The notes below the pieces were generated by a model. That model saw only the letters and a list, made by a program, of their open reading frames with translations. It ran no database searches and was not told where the DNA came from. Both the position numbers and the translations under genes were made by a program. Below are positions 1 through 10,902 of a stretch of DNA of 64,000 nt, piece by piece (the first letter of the stretch is position 1; every line of letters begins with the position of its first letter). The stretch is from contig JANJXV010000099.1 in the NCBI GenBank assembly GCA_024803745.1, positions 1,984,001-2,048,000 on the forward strand, in the 5' to 3' direction. The stretch is from Megascapheus bottae. Taxonomy: Eukaryota > Chordata > Mammalia > Rodentia > Geomyidae.

Positions 1-299
1 TGATTGTTGTCCTTAATGTACTATGTTGTCTCTCATCTCGCTTGCTGTCCCTTGGTTATCCCATATTGGTATAGTATCTCACTTTGTTATCTGATATATT
101 GAATTTATTTGTATTTGGATATTTGAAATTTGATAGGGAAGGGGGGAAAACCAAGACGGGTGGGGGGTGTGGGGTTGGAGGGAAATGGGTACCAAGACAT
201 GTGAAAGGGTATCAATGTATGTGAATTAATGCACCTTCTATCTGGCAAATATCATCTAACCCTTTTACTAATTACAATAAAAAACTGAAAAAAAAGAAA
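1..299 (+). mobile_element. 3' end of an upstream L1 copy (3'UTR and A-rich tail)
   Basis: This matches the last 299 bases of the next unit (7440-7738) almost base for base. It contains the purine-rich G tract typical of rodent L1 3'UTRs (about 135-187), an AATAAA signal at about 276-281, and an A-rich tail broken by CTG and G. The body of this copy lies left of the window. Confidence 0.92.
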
Positions 300-924
300 G
301 TTGTAGTGTGTAGGGAGGATGATGGGGTCAAATACATTTCTTCTTAGAAATTTACCTCATCTGGTTGCCCTGGATTTTCCTGGCCTTCTTCTTAGAGAAA
401 GTTCTGTTATACTGGATTTGTGGCTTGGCAATGATCTAGCATGTACATCTTCGAGTAAGACATCCACAACTTCCATGCCTGAGACTCGAGTTTCCTGACC
501 TTTGGCAACAGCACAGCAACATCTTTCTTCCTCCTGAGCCACAGGCCAAGTGAGCTGGCTTGAGCTGGTTGTTAGTTACAGTGGCTTGGTTACCAGGGTT
601 CCATATTCTGTTCCATTGTGAGGGAGGCAGGGTCACCTTTCAGGGCCCAATGACCAAAGATCCTTGCTCACAAAAGACCTCACCAAAGACATACTGGAGG
701 CTGAATCTCTCCTCCAATATCACAATATACATGTGGATGTAGTAAACAGCACACCTTATTTGTCCAATCCCAATGTCTTCCACTAGGCCCAACTACCAGT
801 CTGGTCTCAGGCTCAAGGAGCCTTTCTTAGGTAAGATCCAAACTTAAGGGTCAATATTGCCCTCATCCTTTACAAAACATTTGCTTCACATTGCCTTCTC
901 TGCCTGCTTTTTGCCCCTTGTCGA

Positions 925-1128
925 ATTTTTTTTTGTTTTTGCTAGACTTGGGACTTGACCTCAGAGTGTGAACATTGTTCTTGGGCTTTCTTTAGGCTTT
1001 AGCTGTCCCACCGAGCCACAGCACCACTTGCAGCGTTTTCTATGTATGTGGTAATGAGGAATCAAACCTGAGTCTTTTTGCTTGGTAGCCAGTACTGTAC
1101 CACTAGGTCAAACACACAGGGCATCTTG
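925..1128 (-). repeat. ID-dimer SINE embedded antisense in the L1 5'UTR
   Basis: Read on the minus strand it follows the same pattern as dispersed ID-dimer SINEs in this window (for example 39800-39990): an ID-like head with CTAGTGGTAC, a linker, a second ID-like half with TGTGGCTCGGTGGGACAG, then a CAAGTCCCAAG-type end. An oligo-T run at its left edge on the plus strand (about 928-935) is the SINE tail. The block recurs at the same place in the other full copies (about 8364-8555, 15788-15978, 49610-49800 and 56940-57128), so it is part of the L1 and not a fresh insertion. Confidence 0.8.
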
Positions 1129-1375
1129 CACATATTTTTGACGTCAATCTACTAGGATATTATTAGGTTTCTGTATCCTAATCATTTTTTCCTGATGATT
1201 AGCTTTGCTGTCAAGTGTAAAAAATGCAAGAGGGAAAAACACAGAAGAATTAGTGAAATTAAAAAAAGCATTAGACACAGTTAAGTGTTCATTCTTTGTA
1301 GGAGAAAAGATATTTGGATATGATGATTAGGATGATGATGATGATGATGATGATGACTTTATAATTACTATGTCA

Positions 1376-1572
1376 GGGTTGAGAGTTTGGCATAGTGGTA
1401 GAGTGCTTGCCTAGCATCCATGAAGATCTGGGTTTGATTGCTCAGTACCACATAGATAGAAAATCTAGATGTGGCACTGTGGCTCAAGTGGCAGAGGGCT
1501 AGACTTGAGAAAACCCAAGGACAGTGCTCAGGCCCTGAATTCAAGCCCCAAGACTGGCAGAAAGATAAAAGA
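1376..1572 (+). repeat. ID-dimer SINE embedded in sense in the L1 5'UTR
   Basis: Contains GAGTTTGGCATAGTGGTAGA, the linker ACATAGATAGAAAATC, then GTGGCTCAAGTGGCAGAGGG and the typical end CAAGCCCCAAGACTGGCAGA with an A-rich tail (AAAGATAAAAGAAAATAAAA). This is the dimeric ID-like layout of dispersed SINEs in the central region. It recurs in the other copies at about 8803-8998, 16226-16430, 50040-50240 and 57370-57570. The inverted 5'UTR fragment at 33460-34706 carries only the first half. Confidence 0.82.
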
Positions 1573-2244
1573 AAATAAAAATGCTTTTTACGAGCTAATT
1601 CACTCACAGCATTTGCTTCTGAAATCTTCGCTTCTGCATCTTGTGAAATACCCCTTTCCCTCAACGTAGACAATAAAAACAGATCCATCCCATGGTCCAC
1701 TGTGAGGCCACTGGTTGGGCTAAGAGCTAGTCGTGCAGCAACACATAAGTTTTATTCTAATACTTTCCAAACTTTGTACTCAAATATGCTACCTACTTAC
1801 CAACTTATGTCAGTTATCCTTATGCTATAACTTTTCTTCATTACTACAATATTCTTACACTCCTACGTTAATCCTCTTGCATCTCCCCTGACCTCTCTCA
1901 TTCTTTTTTTCTATCTCTGGACCTCTGCTCGTCTTTCAACCCTTATACTGCACGGATCTACACTTGATGGCTGTTGAGCAATATTGTATATGTAGGTGGT
2001 TAATTATTCTCTAGGCTCAGAGGGACTTAAAGACAATAGAGATTGGATTGAGAGGCTTATTGTTTTGGGTATAAATCGCTTATCAGTGGTTGTATTAGGC
2101 TGGTCTGTAAGTGCACAAAAAGAAAGAGTGATAATACCAATCAAAACTTGTGAACATCTAGTGTCTGCCAGCTACAGAGGTCTAGGTTGGTTATATCTGA
2201 AAAACTATAATCGTATTTAGTAGTAATCTTGCTCCCATTTTCAA

Positions 2245-3428
2245 ATGGGCAGAACAAGAAACTCAAGAAAAATGTCAAATCAAGAAACAACATCCCCAAC
2301 CCAATGTAAACAGACAATGGAACAGACACTGGCAAACCTAGAGGAGAGTCTTCCAATTGCTACACAAATGCAATTGATAAACATCATTAATGAAAAATGT
2401 GAAAACATAAAGAAAGAGATAATGGAGGAAGCCATACCTGAACAAGAGGAAAGCAAAAACAAGGTGATAAGTGAAAAAGAAGAAGCCATAAAGGAGGCCA
2501 TAATAAAGGTTTTTCAAAGAAAGATGGATGAATTCAAAGAATCCACAAATAAAAACGTGACCAAACTCCAGCAAATGTCCAAAGAAAATAAAGCTACTGA
2601 GCTAACCACTCAAAAGGAAATCAAGGAGATAAAGAAATCCATACATGATCTAAAACAAGGGATGCAAGGCATCAAAAGTGAGCAATTAGAAGCAAGGGAG
2701 ATGAAAAATAAAGTAGATAGCTTTGATAGCAGGTTAGACATTGCAGAGGAGAGAATTTCCGTGGCTGAAGATAATTTAGGTATTATAAAGAACAGAAAAT
2801 GAGTCAATCCAAATCTAGGAAATATGAGAGAGCGCTTCAGGAGGTCCAAGATACAATTAGGAAGCCTAATTTAAGGCTAGTTGGTACTGAGGAGGGCGTG
2901 GAGAAAGAGGTCAATGGTATTGGAAATATACTTCAGGGAATCATCTCAGAGAATTTCCCAAATATCCAGAAGGGCAGGCCCATCCAGATACGAGAAGCTT
3001 TTAGAACCCCAAACAGACCTGACCAGAAAAGAACATCCCACCGCCACATTGTGATCCGAACTGGATCAATAGAAACGAAAGGAAAGATCCTACAGGCAGC
3101 CAGGGAAAAGGGATCAGTAACCTACAAAGGCAAACCAATCAGAATAACCCCAGATTTCTCAGCAGAGACCATGCAAGCACGAAGTGACTGGAAGCATATA
3201 TGTCATGCCCTTATATCAAATAACTACCAACCAAGAATACTGTAGCCAGCTAAGCTCTCATTCACAACTGAGGGAAAAATAAAAACATTCCATTCCAGGG
3301 AAAAGCTGCAACAATATGTCGAAACAAAACCAACACTACAGAGAATTCTCAAAGATGCTCTATACATAGAAAACCAAAATAAATGCAATATAGGGAAAGA
3401 AATGGCACCTAAACAGCATACCATCTAA
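2245..3428 (+). pseudogene. L1 ORF1 (RNA-binding chaperone), broken, copy I
   Basis: L1 ORF1p is a trimeric RNA-binding protein that coats L1 RNA. The N-terminal frame (2245-2802, 185 codons) is rich in Glu and Lys and fits a coiled coil; it ends at a TGA after ...IIKNRK. The RRM and C-terminal domain follow in another frame from ATG 2799, with recognisable L1 features such as NLRLVG, ENFPNIQ, SHRHIVIR, AAREKGSVTYKGKPIRI and SAETMQARSDW. The frame break is a 4-nt deletion near 2787/2788 when compared with the copy at 48984, which keeps GAGA there. A TAG at 3243-3245 replaces the Tyr codon expected after QPRIL; the same frame then stays open to TAA 3426-3428, giving the usual end of the family. 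Confidence 0.93.
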
Positions 3429-3476
3429 GGACCACAAGAACTGTCAAGACACAGGCCCTACTAAAAGCTTTTAAAA

Positions 3477-6400
3477 ATGGTAGGAACTAATAAATATCTC
3501 TCAATCCTAACTCTCAATATCAATGGACTTAACTCTCCAATTAAACGGCATAGGTTGTCTAGTTGGATCAAAAAGCAAGAGCCATCCTTCTGCTGACTTC
3601 AAGAGACACATCTTACCCAAAAACCATCATATTTTGAAAGTGAGAGGTTGGAAAAAACTCTATCAAGCTAACTGCCCCCATAAACAGGCTAGAGTTGCCA
3701 TCCTCATATCAGATACAATAGACTTCAAACTAAAATTATTAAGAAAAGACAAAGAAGGTTACTACATACTACTAAAGGGATCTTTCCTCCCGGAAGACAT
3801 AACAATCCTAAATATTTACACACCCAATCCCGGAGCTCCAAACTCCATTAAGCAAACTTTACTTACACTGAAACCATACATAGATCGAAACACAGTGATT
3901 GTTGGTGAGTTTAACACACCACTCTCACCTATGGACAGATCAACAAGGCAAAAACTCAACAGAGAAACCTTAGAACTGAACAACTATATAGACCAACTAG
4001 ATCTAACAGACATCTGCAGAATATTCCACCCAGTAACACCACAATATACGTTTTTCTCAGCAGCACATGGAACATTTTCCAAAATAGACCACATCTTAGG
4101 CCATAAAGCAAACCTGGACAGATTCAGAAACACTGAAATTATTCCATGCACACTCTCAGACCATAAAGGCATCAAATTGGAGCTGAACACACATCTCCAC
4201 CAAAGAAAACCCTGTAACTCATGGAGACTGAACCACACATTGTTGAATCAAAAACAATGGGTAATCGAAGAGATCAGAACAGATATCCAACTGTTTATGA
4301 AATTTAACAATAAGGAGCACACAAATATCAACTCCTTAGGGACACAACAAAGGCAGTACTCAGAGGAAAATTTAGAGCGTGGAGTGCCTACAATAGCAAG
4401 TTGGAAAAATGGCAAACCAACTAGTTAATGTCTCACCTTAACCTCCTGGAAAAAGAGCAACAAACCAACCCCAAACCCATTAGCAGAAAGCAAATTATTA
4501 AAATCAAAGCAGAATTAAATGATTTGGAATAAAAAAAAACTATAGAAAGAATCAACAAAACAAGGAGTTGGTTCTTGAAAGAATTAACAAAATTGACAAG
4601 CCCTTAGCAAATCTTACCAAAAAAAGAAGAGAGCATATCGAAATAAACAAAATCGCAGATGAAAATGGTAATATCACGACAGAAATTACCAAGATCCAGA
4701 ATATCATGAGGGAATACTTCTCAAACCTTTACGCCAACAAATTTGAGAATCTAGAAGAAATGGATGAATTCCTAGACAATATTAACATACACACACTGAA
4801 CCAAGAAGAGCTAACCCAACTCAACAGGCCTATTTCAAGCTCTGAAATAGAAATGGAAATTAGACAACTTCCACTTAAAAAGAGCCCAGGGCCAGATGGA
4901 TTCACAGCTGAATTCTATAAGGTCTTCAAAGCAGAGCTCACACCAATACTCCTCAAGCTCTTCAACGAAATTGAAAATGAAGGTTCTTTACTAAACTGAT
5001 TCTGTGAAGCCAGCATATCCCTCATCCCCAAACCAGACAGACATTCATCAAAGAAAGAGATATATAGACCCATTTCTTTGATGAACATCAATGCAAAACT
5101 TCTCAACAAAATACTGGCCAACCGTCTACAACAACTCATCAAAAAAAATATACACTATGATCAAACTGGATTCATCACAGGGAGGCAAAGCTGGTTCAAC
5201 ATACACAAATCAATTAATATAATTCAACACATCAACAGGAGCAGGGATAAAATCACATGATTGTCTCAATAGATGCGGAAAAGGCATTTGACAAGATCCA
5301 AAACCCCTTTATGTTAAAAGATGTGGAGAAACTAGGAATCCATGGAACATTTCTCAATGTAATAAAGGCTGTGTATGAGAAACCCACTGCTAGTATTATA
5401 GTTAATGGTGAAAATCTAAAGCCATTCCCTCTAAAATCAGGAACGAGACAAGGATGCCCACTCTCTCCACGCCTTTTTAACATAGTACTAGAATTCCTAG
5501 GCAGTGCAATATGGCAAGAAGCAAGCATAAAGGGGATCCAAGTAGGGAAAGAGGAAATAAAACTATCCCTCTTTGCAGATGACATGATTCTGTATTTAAA
5601 GAATCCTATAGACTCTACTCCCAAGCTCCTTGAGCTGATTCAAAGCTTTGGAAGGGTAGCAGGCCATAAAATCAACCCTCACAAATCAACTGCCTTACTT
5701 TACGCCAACACTGAGAGGAATGAGGCAATAATCAGGAAAGAAAATCCTTTCACAATAGCCTCAAAGAAAATAAAGTACCTAGCAATTAGCTTAACTAAGA
5801 ATGTAAAGGACCGTTTAGATGAAATCTTTAAAACCCTAAAAAAGGAAATTAAAGCAGAACTAAGGAAATGGAAAAACCTCCCATGCTCCTGGATTGGAAG
5901 AATCAACATTGTGAAAATGACAATCTTGCCAAGGGCTATCTACAAATTCAATGTAATACCCATCAACATCCCAATGTCATTCTTTAAAGACATAGAAGAG
6001 GCAATTCAAAATTTCATATGGAATAATAAAAGACCCCGTATAGCAAAAACACTTCTTAGCAGGAAGAACAGCGCTGGAGGAATTTCAATTCCAAACTTAA
6101 GGCTCTATTACAGAGCTATAATTCTCAAAACAGCTTGGTACTGGCACAAGAACAGGCCTGAAGTACAATGGAGTAGAACTGCGGAACCAGATGTTAAACC
6201 ACAGACCTATGGCCACTTAATCTTTGACCAGGGAGCCAAAAAAATAGAATGGAAGAAAGATAGCCTCTTCAACAAGTTGTGCTGGCAGAACTGGTTAAAC
6301 ACCTGCAGAAAACTAAAGTTGGATCCTTCTTTGTCACCTTGCACTAGAATTAACTCCAAATGGATCAAAGACGTGGAGGTAAAAGCTGACACACTGAAAA

Positions 6401-7320
6401 GTTTACAGGAAGGAATAGGAGATACACTAGGCCTCCTTGGCACAGGTCGAAACTTTCTTAATAAGGACCAAGAATCACAACAAATCAGAGAAAGGCTGGA
6501 TTAGTGGGACTGCATTAAACTGCAGAGCTTCTGTATGGCAACGGATATAGCTAGTAAACTAATCAGGAAGCCTACAGAGTGGGAGAAGATCTTCACCACC
6601 CAAACAACGGAACAAGGCCTCATATCTAAAATATATCAACAACTCAAAAAATTGAATCACTCCAAAAGTCACCTCCAAAGTAACACCCATCCCATTACAA
6701 AATGGGCCAAAGACTTAAAGAGAGTCTTCTCTGAAGAAGAAACAAAAATGGCCTATAGACACATGAAGAAATGCTCAACATCTCTGGTCATAAAAGAAAT
6801 GCAAATCAAAACAAGTCTAAGATTCCACCTAACTCCAGTTTGAATGGCCAGGATCAGGAAAACGAATGTCAACAGATGCTGGAGGGGATGTGGTCAGGAG
6901 GGATCACTACTACACTGTTGGTGGGAGTGCAAACTCGTTCAACCACTATGGAAAGCAGTGCGGCATTGCCTCAAAACGCTAAACATACAACTCCCCTATG
7001 ACCCAGCAATTCCAGTACTTGGCATTTACCCAACAATCCAGAAACAAGGGCATACTAAACCCACTAGCACAACAATGTTCATTGCAGCACTATTCACCAA
7101 AGCAAAGATATGGAACCAACCCAGATGTCCCTCAGTTGATGAGTGGATCAACAAGTTGTGGTATTTGTACACAATGGAATTCTATGGTGCTGTCAGAAAG
7201 AATGACATCGCCCCATTTGTTAGGAAATGGAAAGACTTAGAACAAATCATATTAAGTGAAGTAAGCCAGACTCAAAGGAACTTAGTCTCAGTGGTTTCCC
7301 TCATTCGTCATAATCATTAG
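3477..7320 (+). pseudogene. L1 ORF2 (endonuclease-reverse transcriptase), broken, copy I
   Basis: ORF2p nicks target DNA and primes reverse transcription there. The ATG at 3477 opens an AP-type endonuclease: LTLNINGLNSP, QETHL, TPLSPMDRSTRQK, KIDHILGH and SDHKGIKLEL are visible. The motif normally read GDFN is GEFN here (Glu codon 3907-3909). The RT domain contains [14 protein letters not shown], the [15 protein letters not shown] block and FADD (5572-5583), in an open stretch of 415 codons (5257-6504). The C-terminal C-x3-C-x7-H-x4-C motif starts at 6877. Breaks: TGA 3594-3596, frameshifts near 3624, 4340, 4573 and 5250, TGA 4997-4999, TAG 6502-6504 and TGA 6841-6843. The product cannot be made as one protein. 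Confidence 0.95.
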
Positions 7321-7738
7321 AAACCTTGGGCTCTACTAGCAGAGATTGTCAATAGAGCAAAAGGCCATATATAAGGCCATATAATGTGAAGCTAATTGAA
7401 AGGACCTCCAGGATATTGACACAAAAGCCATATAATGAATGATTGTTGTCCTTAATGTACTATGTTGTCTCTCATCTCGCTTGCTGTCCCTTGGTTATCC
7501 CATATTGGTATAGTATCTCACTTTGTTATCTGATATATTGAATTTATTTGTATTTGGATATTTGAAATTTGATAGGGAAGGGGGGAAAACCAAGACGGGT
7601 GGGGGGTGTGGGGTTGGAGGGAAATGGGTACCAAGACATGTGAAAGGGTATCAATGTATGTGAATTAATGCACCTTCTATCTGGCAAATATCATCTAACC
7701 CTTTTACTAATTACAATAAAAAAATGAAAAAAAAGAAA
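7321..7738 (+). terminator. L1 3'UTR with purine-rich G tract and poly(A) signal, copy I
   Basis: Between the ORF2 stop and the next copy lie about 400 bases with a direct repeat AGGCCATATA (near 7360-7382), a purine-rich tract with runs of 5-6 G (about 7574-7626), AATAAA at 7725-7730 and an A-rich tail. G-rich 3'UTR tracts are a known L1 feature. The tail is immediately followed by the next L1 5' end. Confidence 0.85.
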
Positions 7739-9670
7739 GTTGTAGTGTGTGGGGAGGATGATGGGGTCAAATACATTTCTTCTTAGAAATTTACCTCATC
7801 TGGTTGCCCTGGATTTTCCTGGCCTTCTTCTTAGAGAAAGTTCTGTTATACTGGATTTGTGGCTTGGCAATGATCTAGCATGTACATCTTCGAGTAAGAC
7901 ATCCACAACTTCCATGCCTGAGACTCGAGTTTCCTGACCTTTGGCAACAGCACAGCAACATCTTTCTTCCTCCTGAGCCACAGGCCAAGTGAGCTGGCTT
8001 GAGCTGGTTGTTAGTTACAGTGGCTTGGTTACCAGGGTTCCATATTCTGTTCCATTGTGAGGGAGGCAGGGTCACCTTTCAGGGCAAAATGACCAAAGAT
8101 CCTTGCTCACAAAAGACCTCACCAAAGACATACTGGAGGCTGAATCTCTCCTCCAGTCTCACAATATACGTGTGGATGTAGTATACAGCACACCTTATTT
8201 GTCCAATCCCAATGTCTTCCACTACGCCCAACTACCAGTCTGGTCTCAGGCTCAAGGAGCCTTTCTTGTTAAGATCCAAACTTAAGGGTCAATATTGCCC
8301 TCATCCTTTACAAAACATTTGCTTCACAGTGCCTTCTCTGCCTGCATTTTGCCCCTTGTCGAATTTTTTTTGTTTTTGCTAGTCTTGGGACTTGACCTGA
8401 GAGTGTGAACATTGTTCTTGGGCTTTCTTTAGGCTTTAGCTGTCCCACCGAGCCACAGCACCACTTGCAGCGTTTTCTATGTATGTGGTAATGAGGAATC
8501 AAACCTGAGGCTTACTGCTTGGTAGCCAAGGACTCTCCCACTAGGTCAAACACACAGGGCATCTTGCACATATTTTTGACGTCAATCTACTAGGATATTA
8601 TTAGGTTTCTGTATCCTAATCAATTTTTTCCTGATGATTAGCTTTGCTGTCATGTGTAAAAAATGCAAGAGGGAAAAACACAGAAGAATTAGTGAAATTA
8701 AAAAAAAAGCATTAGACACAGTTAAGTGTTCATTCTTTGTAGGAGAAAGGATATTTGGATATGATGATGATGATGATGATGACTTTATAATTACTATGTC
8801 AGGGTTGAGAGTTTGGCATAGTGGTAGAGTGCTTGCCTAGCATCCATGAAGATCTGGGTTTGATTGCTCAGTACCACATAGATAGAAAATCTAGATGTGG
8901 CACTGTGGCTCAAGTGGCAGAGGGCTAGACTTGAGAAAACCCGAGGACAGTGCTCAGGCCCTGAATTCAAGCCCCAAGACTGGCAGAAAGATAAAAGAAA
9001 ATAAAAATGCTTTTTACGAGCTAATTCACTCACAGCATTTGCTTCTGAAATCTTCGCTTCTGCATCTTGTGAAATACCCCTTTCCCTCAACGTAGACAAG
9101 AAAAACAGATCCATCCCATGGTCCACTGTGAGGCCACTGGTTGGGCTAAGAGCTAGTCGTGCAGCAACACATAAGTTTTATTCTAATACTTTCCAAACTT
9201 TGTACTCAAATATGCTACCTACTTACCAACTTATGTCAGTTATCCTTATGCTATAACTTTTCTTCATTACTACAATATTCTTACACTCCTACGTTAATCC
9301 TCTTGCACCTCCCCTGACCTCTCTAATTCTTTTTTTCTATCTCTGGACCTCTGCTCGTCTTTCAACCCTTATACTGCACGGATCTACACTTGATGGCTGT
9401 TGAGCAATATTGTATATGTAGGTGGTTAATTATTCTCTAGGCTCAGAGGGACTTAAAGACAATAGAGATTGGATTGAGAGGCTTATTGTTTTGGGTATAA
9501 ATCGCTTATCAGTGGTTGTATTAGGCTGGTCTGTAAGTGCACAAAAAGAAAGAGTGATAATACCAATCAAAACTTGTGAACATCTAGTGTCTGCCAGCTA
9601 CAGAGGTCTAGGTTGGTTATATCTGAAAAACTATAATCGTATTTAGTAGTAATCTTGCTCCCATTTTCAA

Positions 9671-10854
9671 ATGGGCAGAACAAGAAACTCAAGAAAAATG
9701 TCAAATCAAGAAACAACATCCCCCACCCAATGTAAACAGACAATGGAAGAGTCACTGGCAAACATAGAGGAGAGTCTTCCAATTGCTAAACAAATGCAAT
9801 TGATAAACATCATTAATGAAAAATGTGAAAATATAAAGAAAGAGATAATGGAGGAAGCCATACCTGAACAAGAGGAAAGCAAAAACAAGGTGATAAGTGA
9901 AAAAGAAGAAGCCATAAAGGAGGCCATAATAAAGGTTTTTCAAAGAAAGATGGATGAATTCAAAGAATCCACAAATAAAAACGTGACCAAACTCCAGCAA
10001 ATGTCCAAAGAAAATAAAGCTACTGAGCTAACCACTCAAAAGGAAATCAAGGAGATAAAGAAATCCATACATGATCTAAAACAAGGGATGCAAGGCATCA
10101 AAAGTGAGCAATTAGAAGCAAGGGAGATGAAAAATAAAGTAGATAGCTTTGATAGCAGGTTAGACATTGCAGAGGAGAGAATTTCCGTGGCTGAAGATAA
10201 TTTAGGTATTATAAAGAACAGAAAATGAGTCAATCCAAATCTAGGAAATATGAGAGAGCGCTTCAGGAGGTCCAAGATACAATTAGGAAGCCTAATTTAA
10301 GGCTAGTTGGTATTGAGGAGGGCGTGGAGAAAGAGGTCAATGGTATTGGAAAGATACTTCAGGGAATCATCTCAGAGAATTTCCCAAATATCCAGAAGGG
10401 CAGGCCCATCCAGATACGAGAAGCTTTTAGAACCCCAAACAGACCTGACCAGAAAAGAACATCCCACCGCCACATTGTGATCCGAACTGGATCAATAGAA
10501 ACGAAAGGAAAGATCCTACAGGCAGCCAGGGAAAAGGGATCAGTAACCTACAAAGGCAAACCAATCAGAATAACCCCAGATTTCTCAGCAGAGACCATGC
10601 AAGCACGAAGTGACTGGAAGCATATATGTCATGCCCTTATATCAAATAACTACCAACCAAGAATACTGTAGCCAGCTAAGCTCTCATTCATAACTGAGGG
10701 AAAAATAAAAACATTCCATTCCAGGGAAAAGCTGCAACAATATGTCGAAACAAAACCAAAACTACAGAGAATTCTCAAAGATGCTCTATACATAGAAAAC
10801 CAAAATAAATGCAATATAGGGAAAGAAAAGGCACCTAAACAGCATACCATCTAA
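9671..10854 (+). pseudogene. L1 ORF1, broken, copy II
   Basis: Same architecture and the same breaks as in copy I: N-terminal coiled-coil part 9671-10228, RRM and C-terminal part restarting at 10225 in a shifted frame because of the shared 4-nt deletion near 10213, and the shared TAG at 10669-10671 followed by an open frame to TAA 10852-10854. Differences from copy I are a handful of missense changes. Confidence 0.92.
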
Positions 10855-10902
10855 GGACCACAAGAACTGTCAAGACACAGGCCCTACTAAAAGCTTTTTA
10901 AA

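Larger units (their letters stand above)
300..2244 (+). promoter_or_regulatory. L1 5'UTR / presumed internal promoter, copy I
   Basis: About 1.95 kb lies upstream of ORF1, much longer than in human L1 (about 0.9 kb), and no tandem monomers of the mouse type are visible. It contains an antisense SINE-derived block (about 925-1128), a GAT/ATG trinucleotide run (about 1320-1355), and a sense ID-dimer block (about 1376-1572). Promoter function is inferred from position only. The ID-like block carries a GTGGTAGAGTGCTTGCCTAGC stretch that resembles a tRNA-type A box, so Pol III input is conceivable. A minus-strand frame of 106 codons from ATG (1688 down to 1368) stays open across the sense SINE block. 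Confidence 0.7.
300..7738 (+). mobile_element. Full-length L1 retrotransposon, copy I
   Basis: A complete-length but disabled L1 of 7439 bp: 5'UTR 300-2244, ORF1 2245-3428, a short spacer, ORF2 3477-7320, and 3'UTR plus tail to 7738. The 5' boundary is set by the recurring tail-to-head junction and independently by the inverted 5'UTR fragment at 33460-34706, which stops at the same base. The protein remnants match mammalian L1 ORF1p and the endonuclease, reverse transcriptase and Cys-rich domains of ORF2p. Both ORFs carry stops and frameshifts, so the copy cannot be autonomous. Most lesions are shared with other copies; TAG at 6502-6504 and TGA at 6841-6843 are its own. Confidence 0.95.

Noticed and set aside
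357..742. Overlapping 60-66 codon frames at the start of each L1 5'UTR (for example MAQEEERCCCAVAK and MTLPPSQWNRIWN on the minus strand)
   Set aside because: They overlap one another in several frames and recur only because the units are nearly identical. No start context or domain supports them.
1376..1470. tRNA gene in the L1 5'UTR and at the many ID-like SINEs
   Set aside because: The tRNA-like words belong to ID-type SINEs. No intact cloverleaf with anticodon arm could be drawn.
2280..2574. Hydrophobic minus-strand frames over ORF1 that look like membrane proteins
   Set aside because: They are the reverse of the Lys/Glu-rich ORF1 coiled coil; AAA and GAA codons read backwards give Phe and Ser. 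The same shadow appears in every unit.
5253..5624. 123-codon minus-strand frame opposite the RT domain, present in most copies
   Set aside because: A shadow of the conserved RT coding strand; no independent signal.
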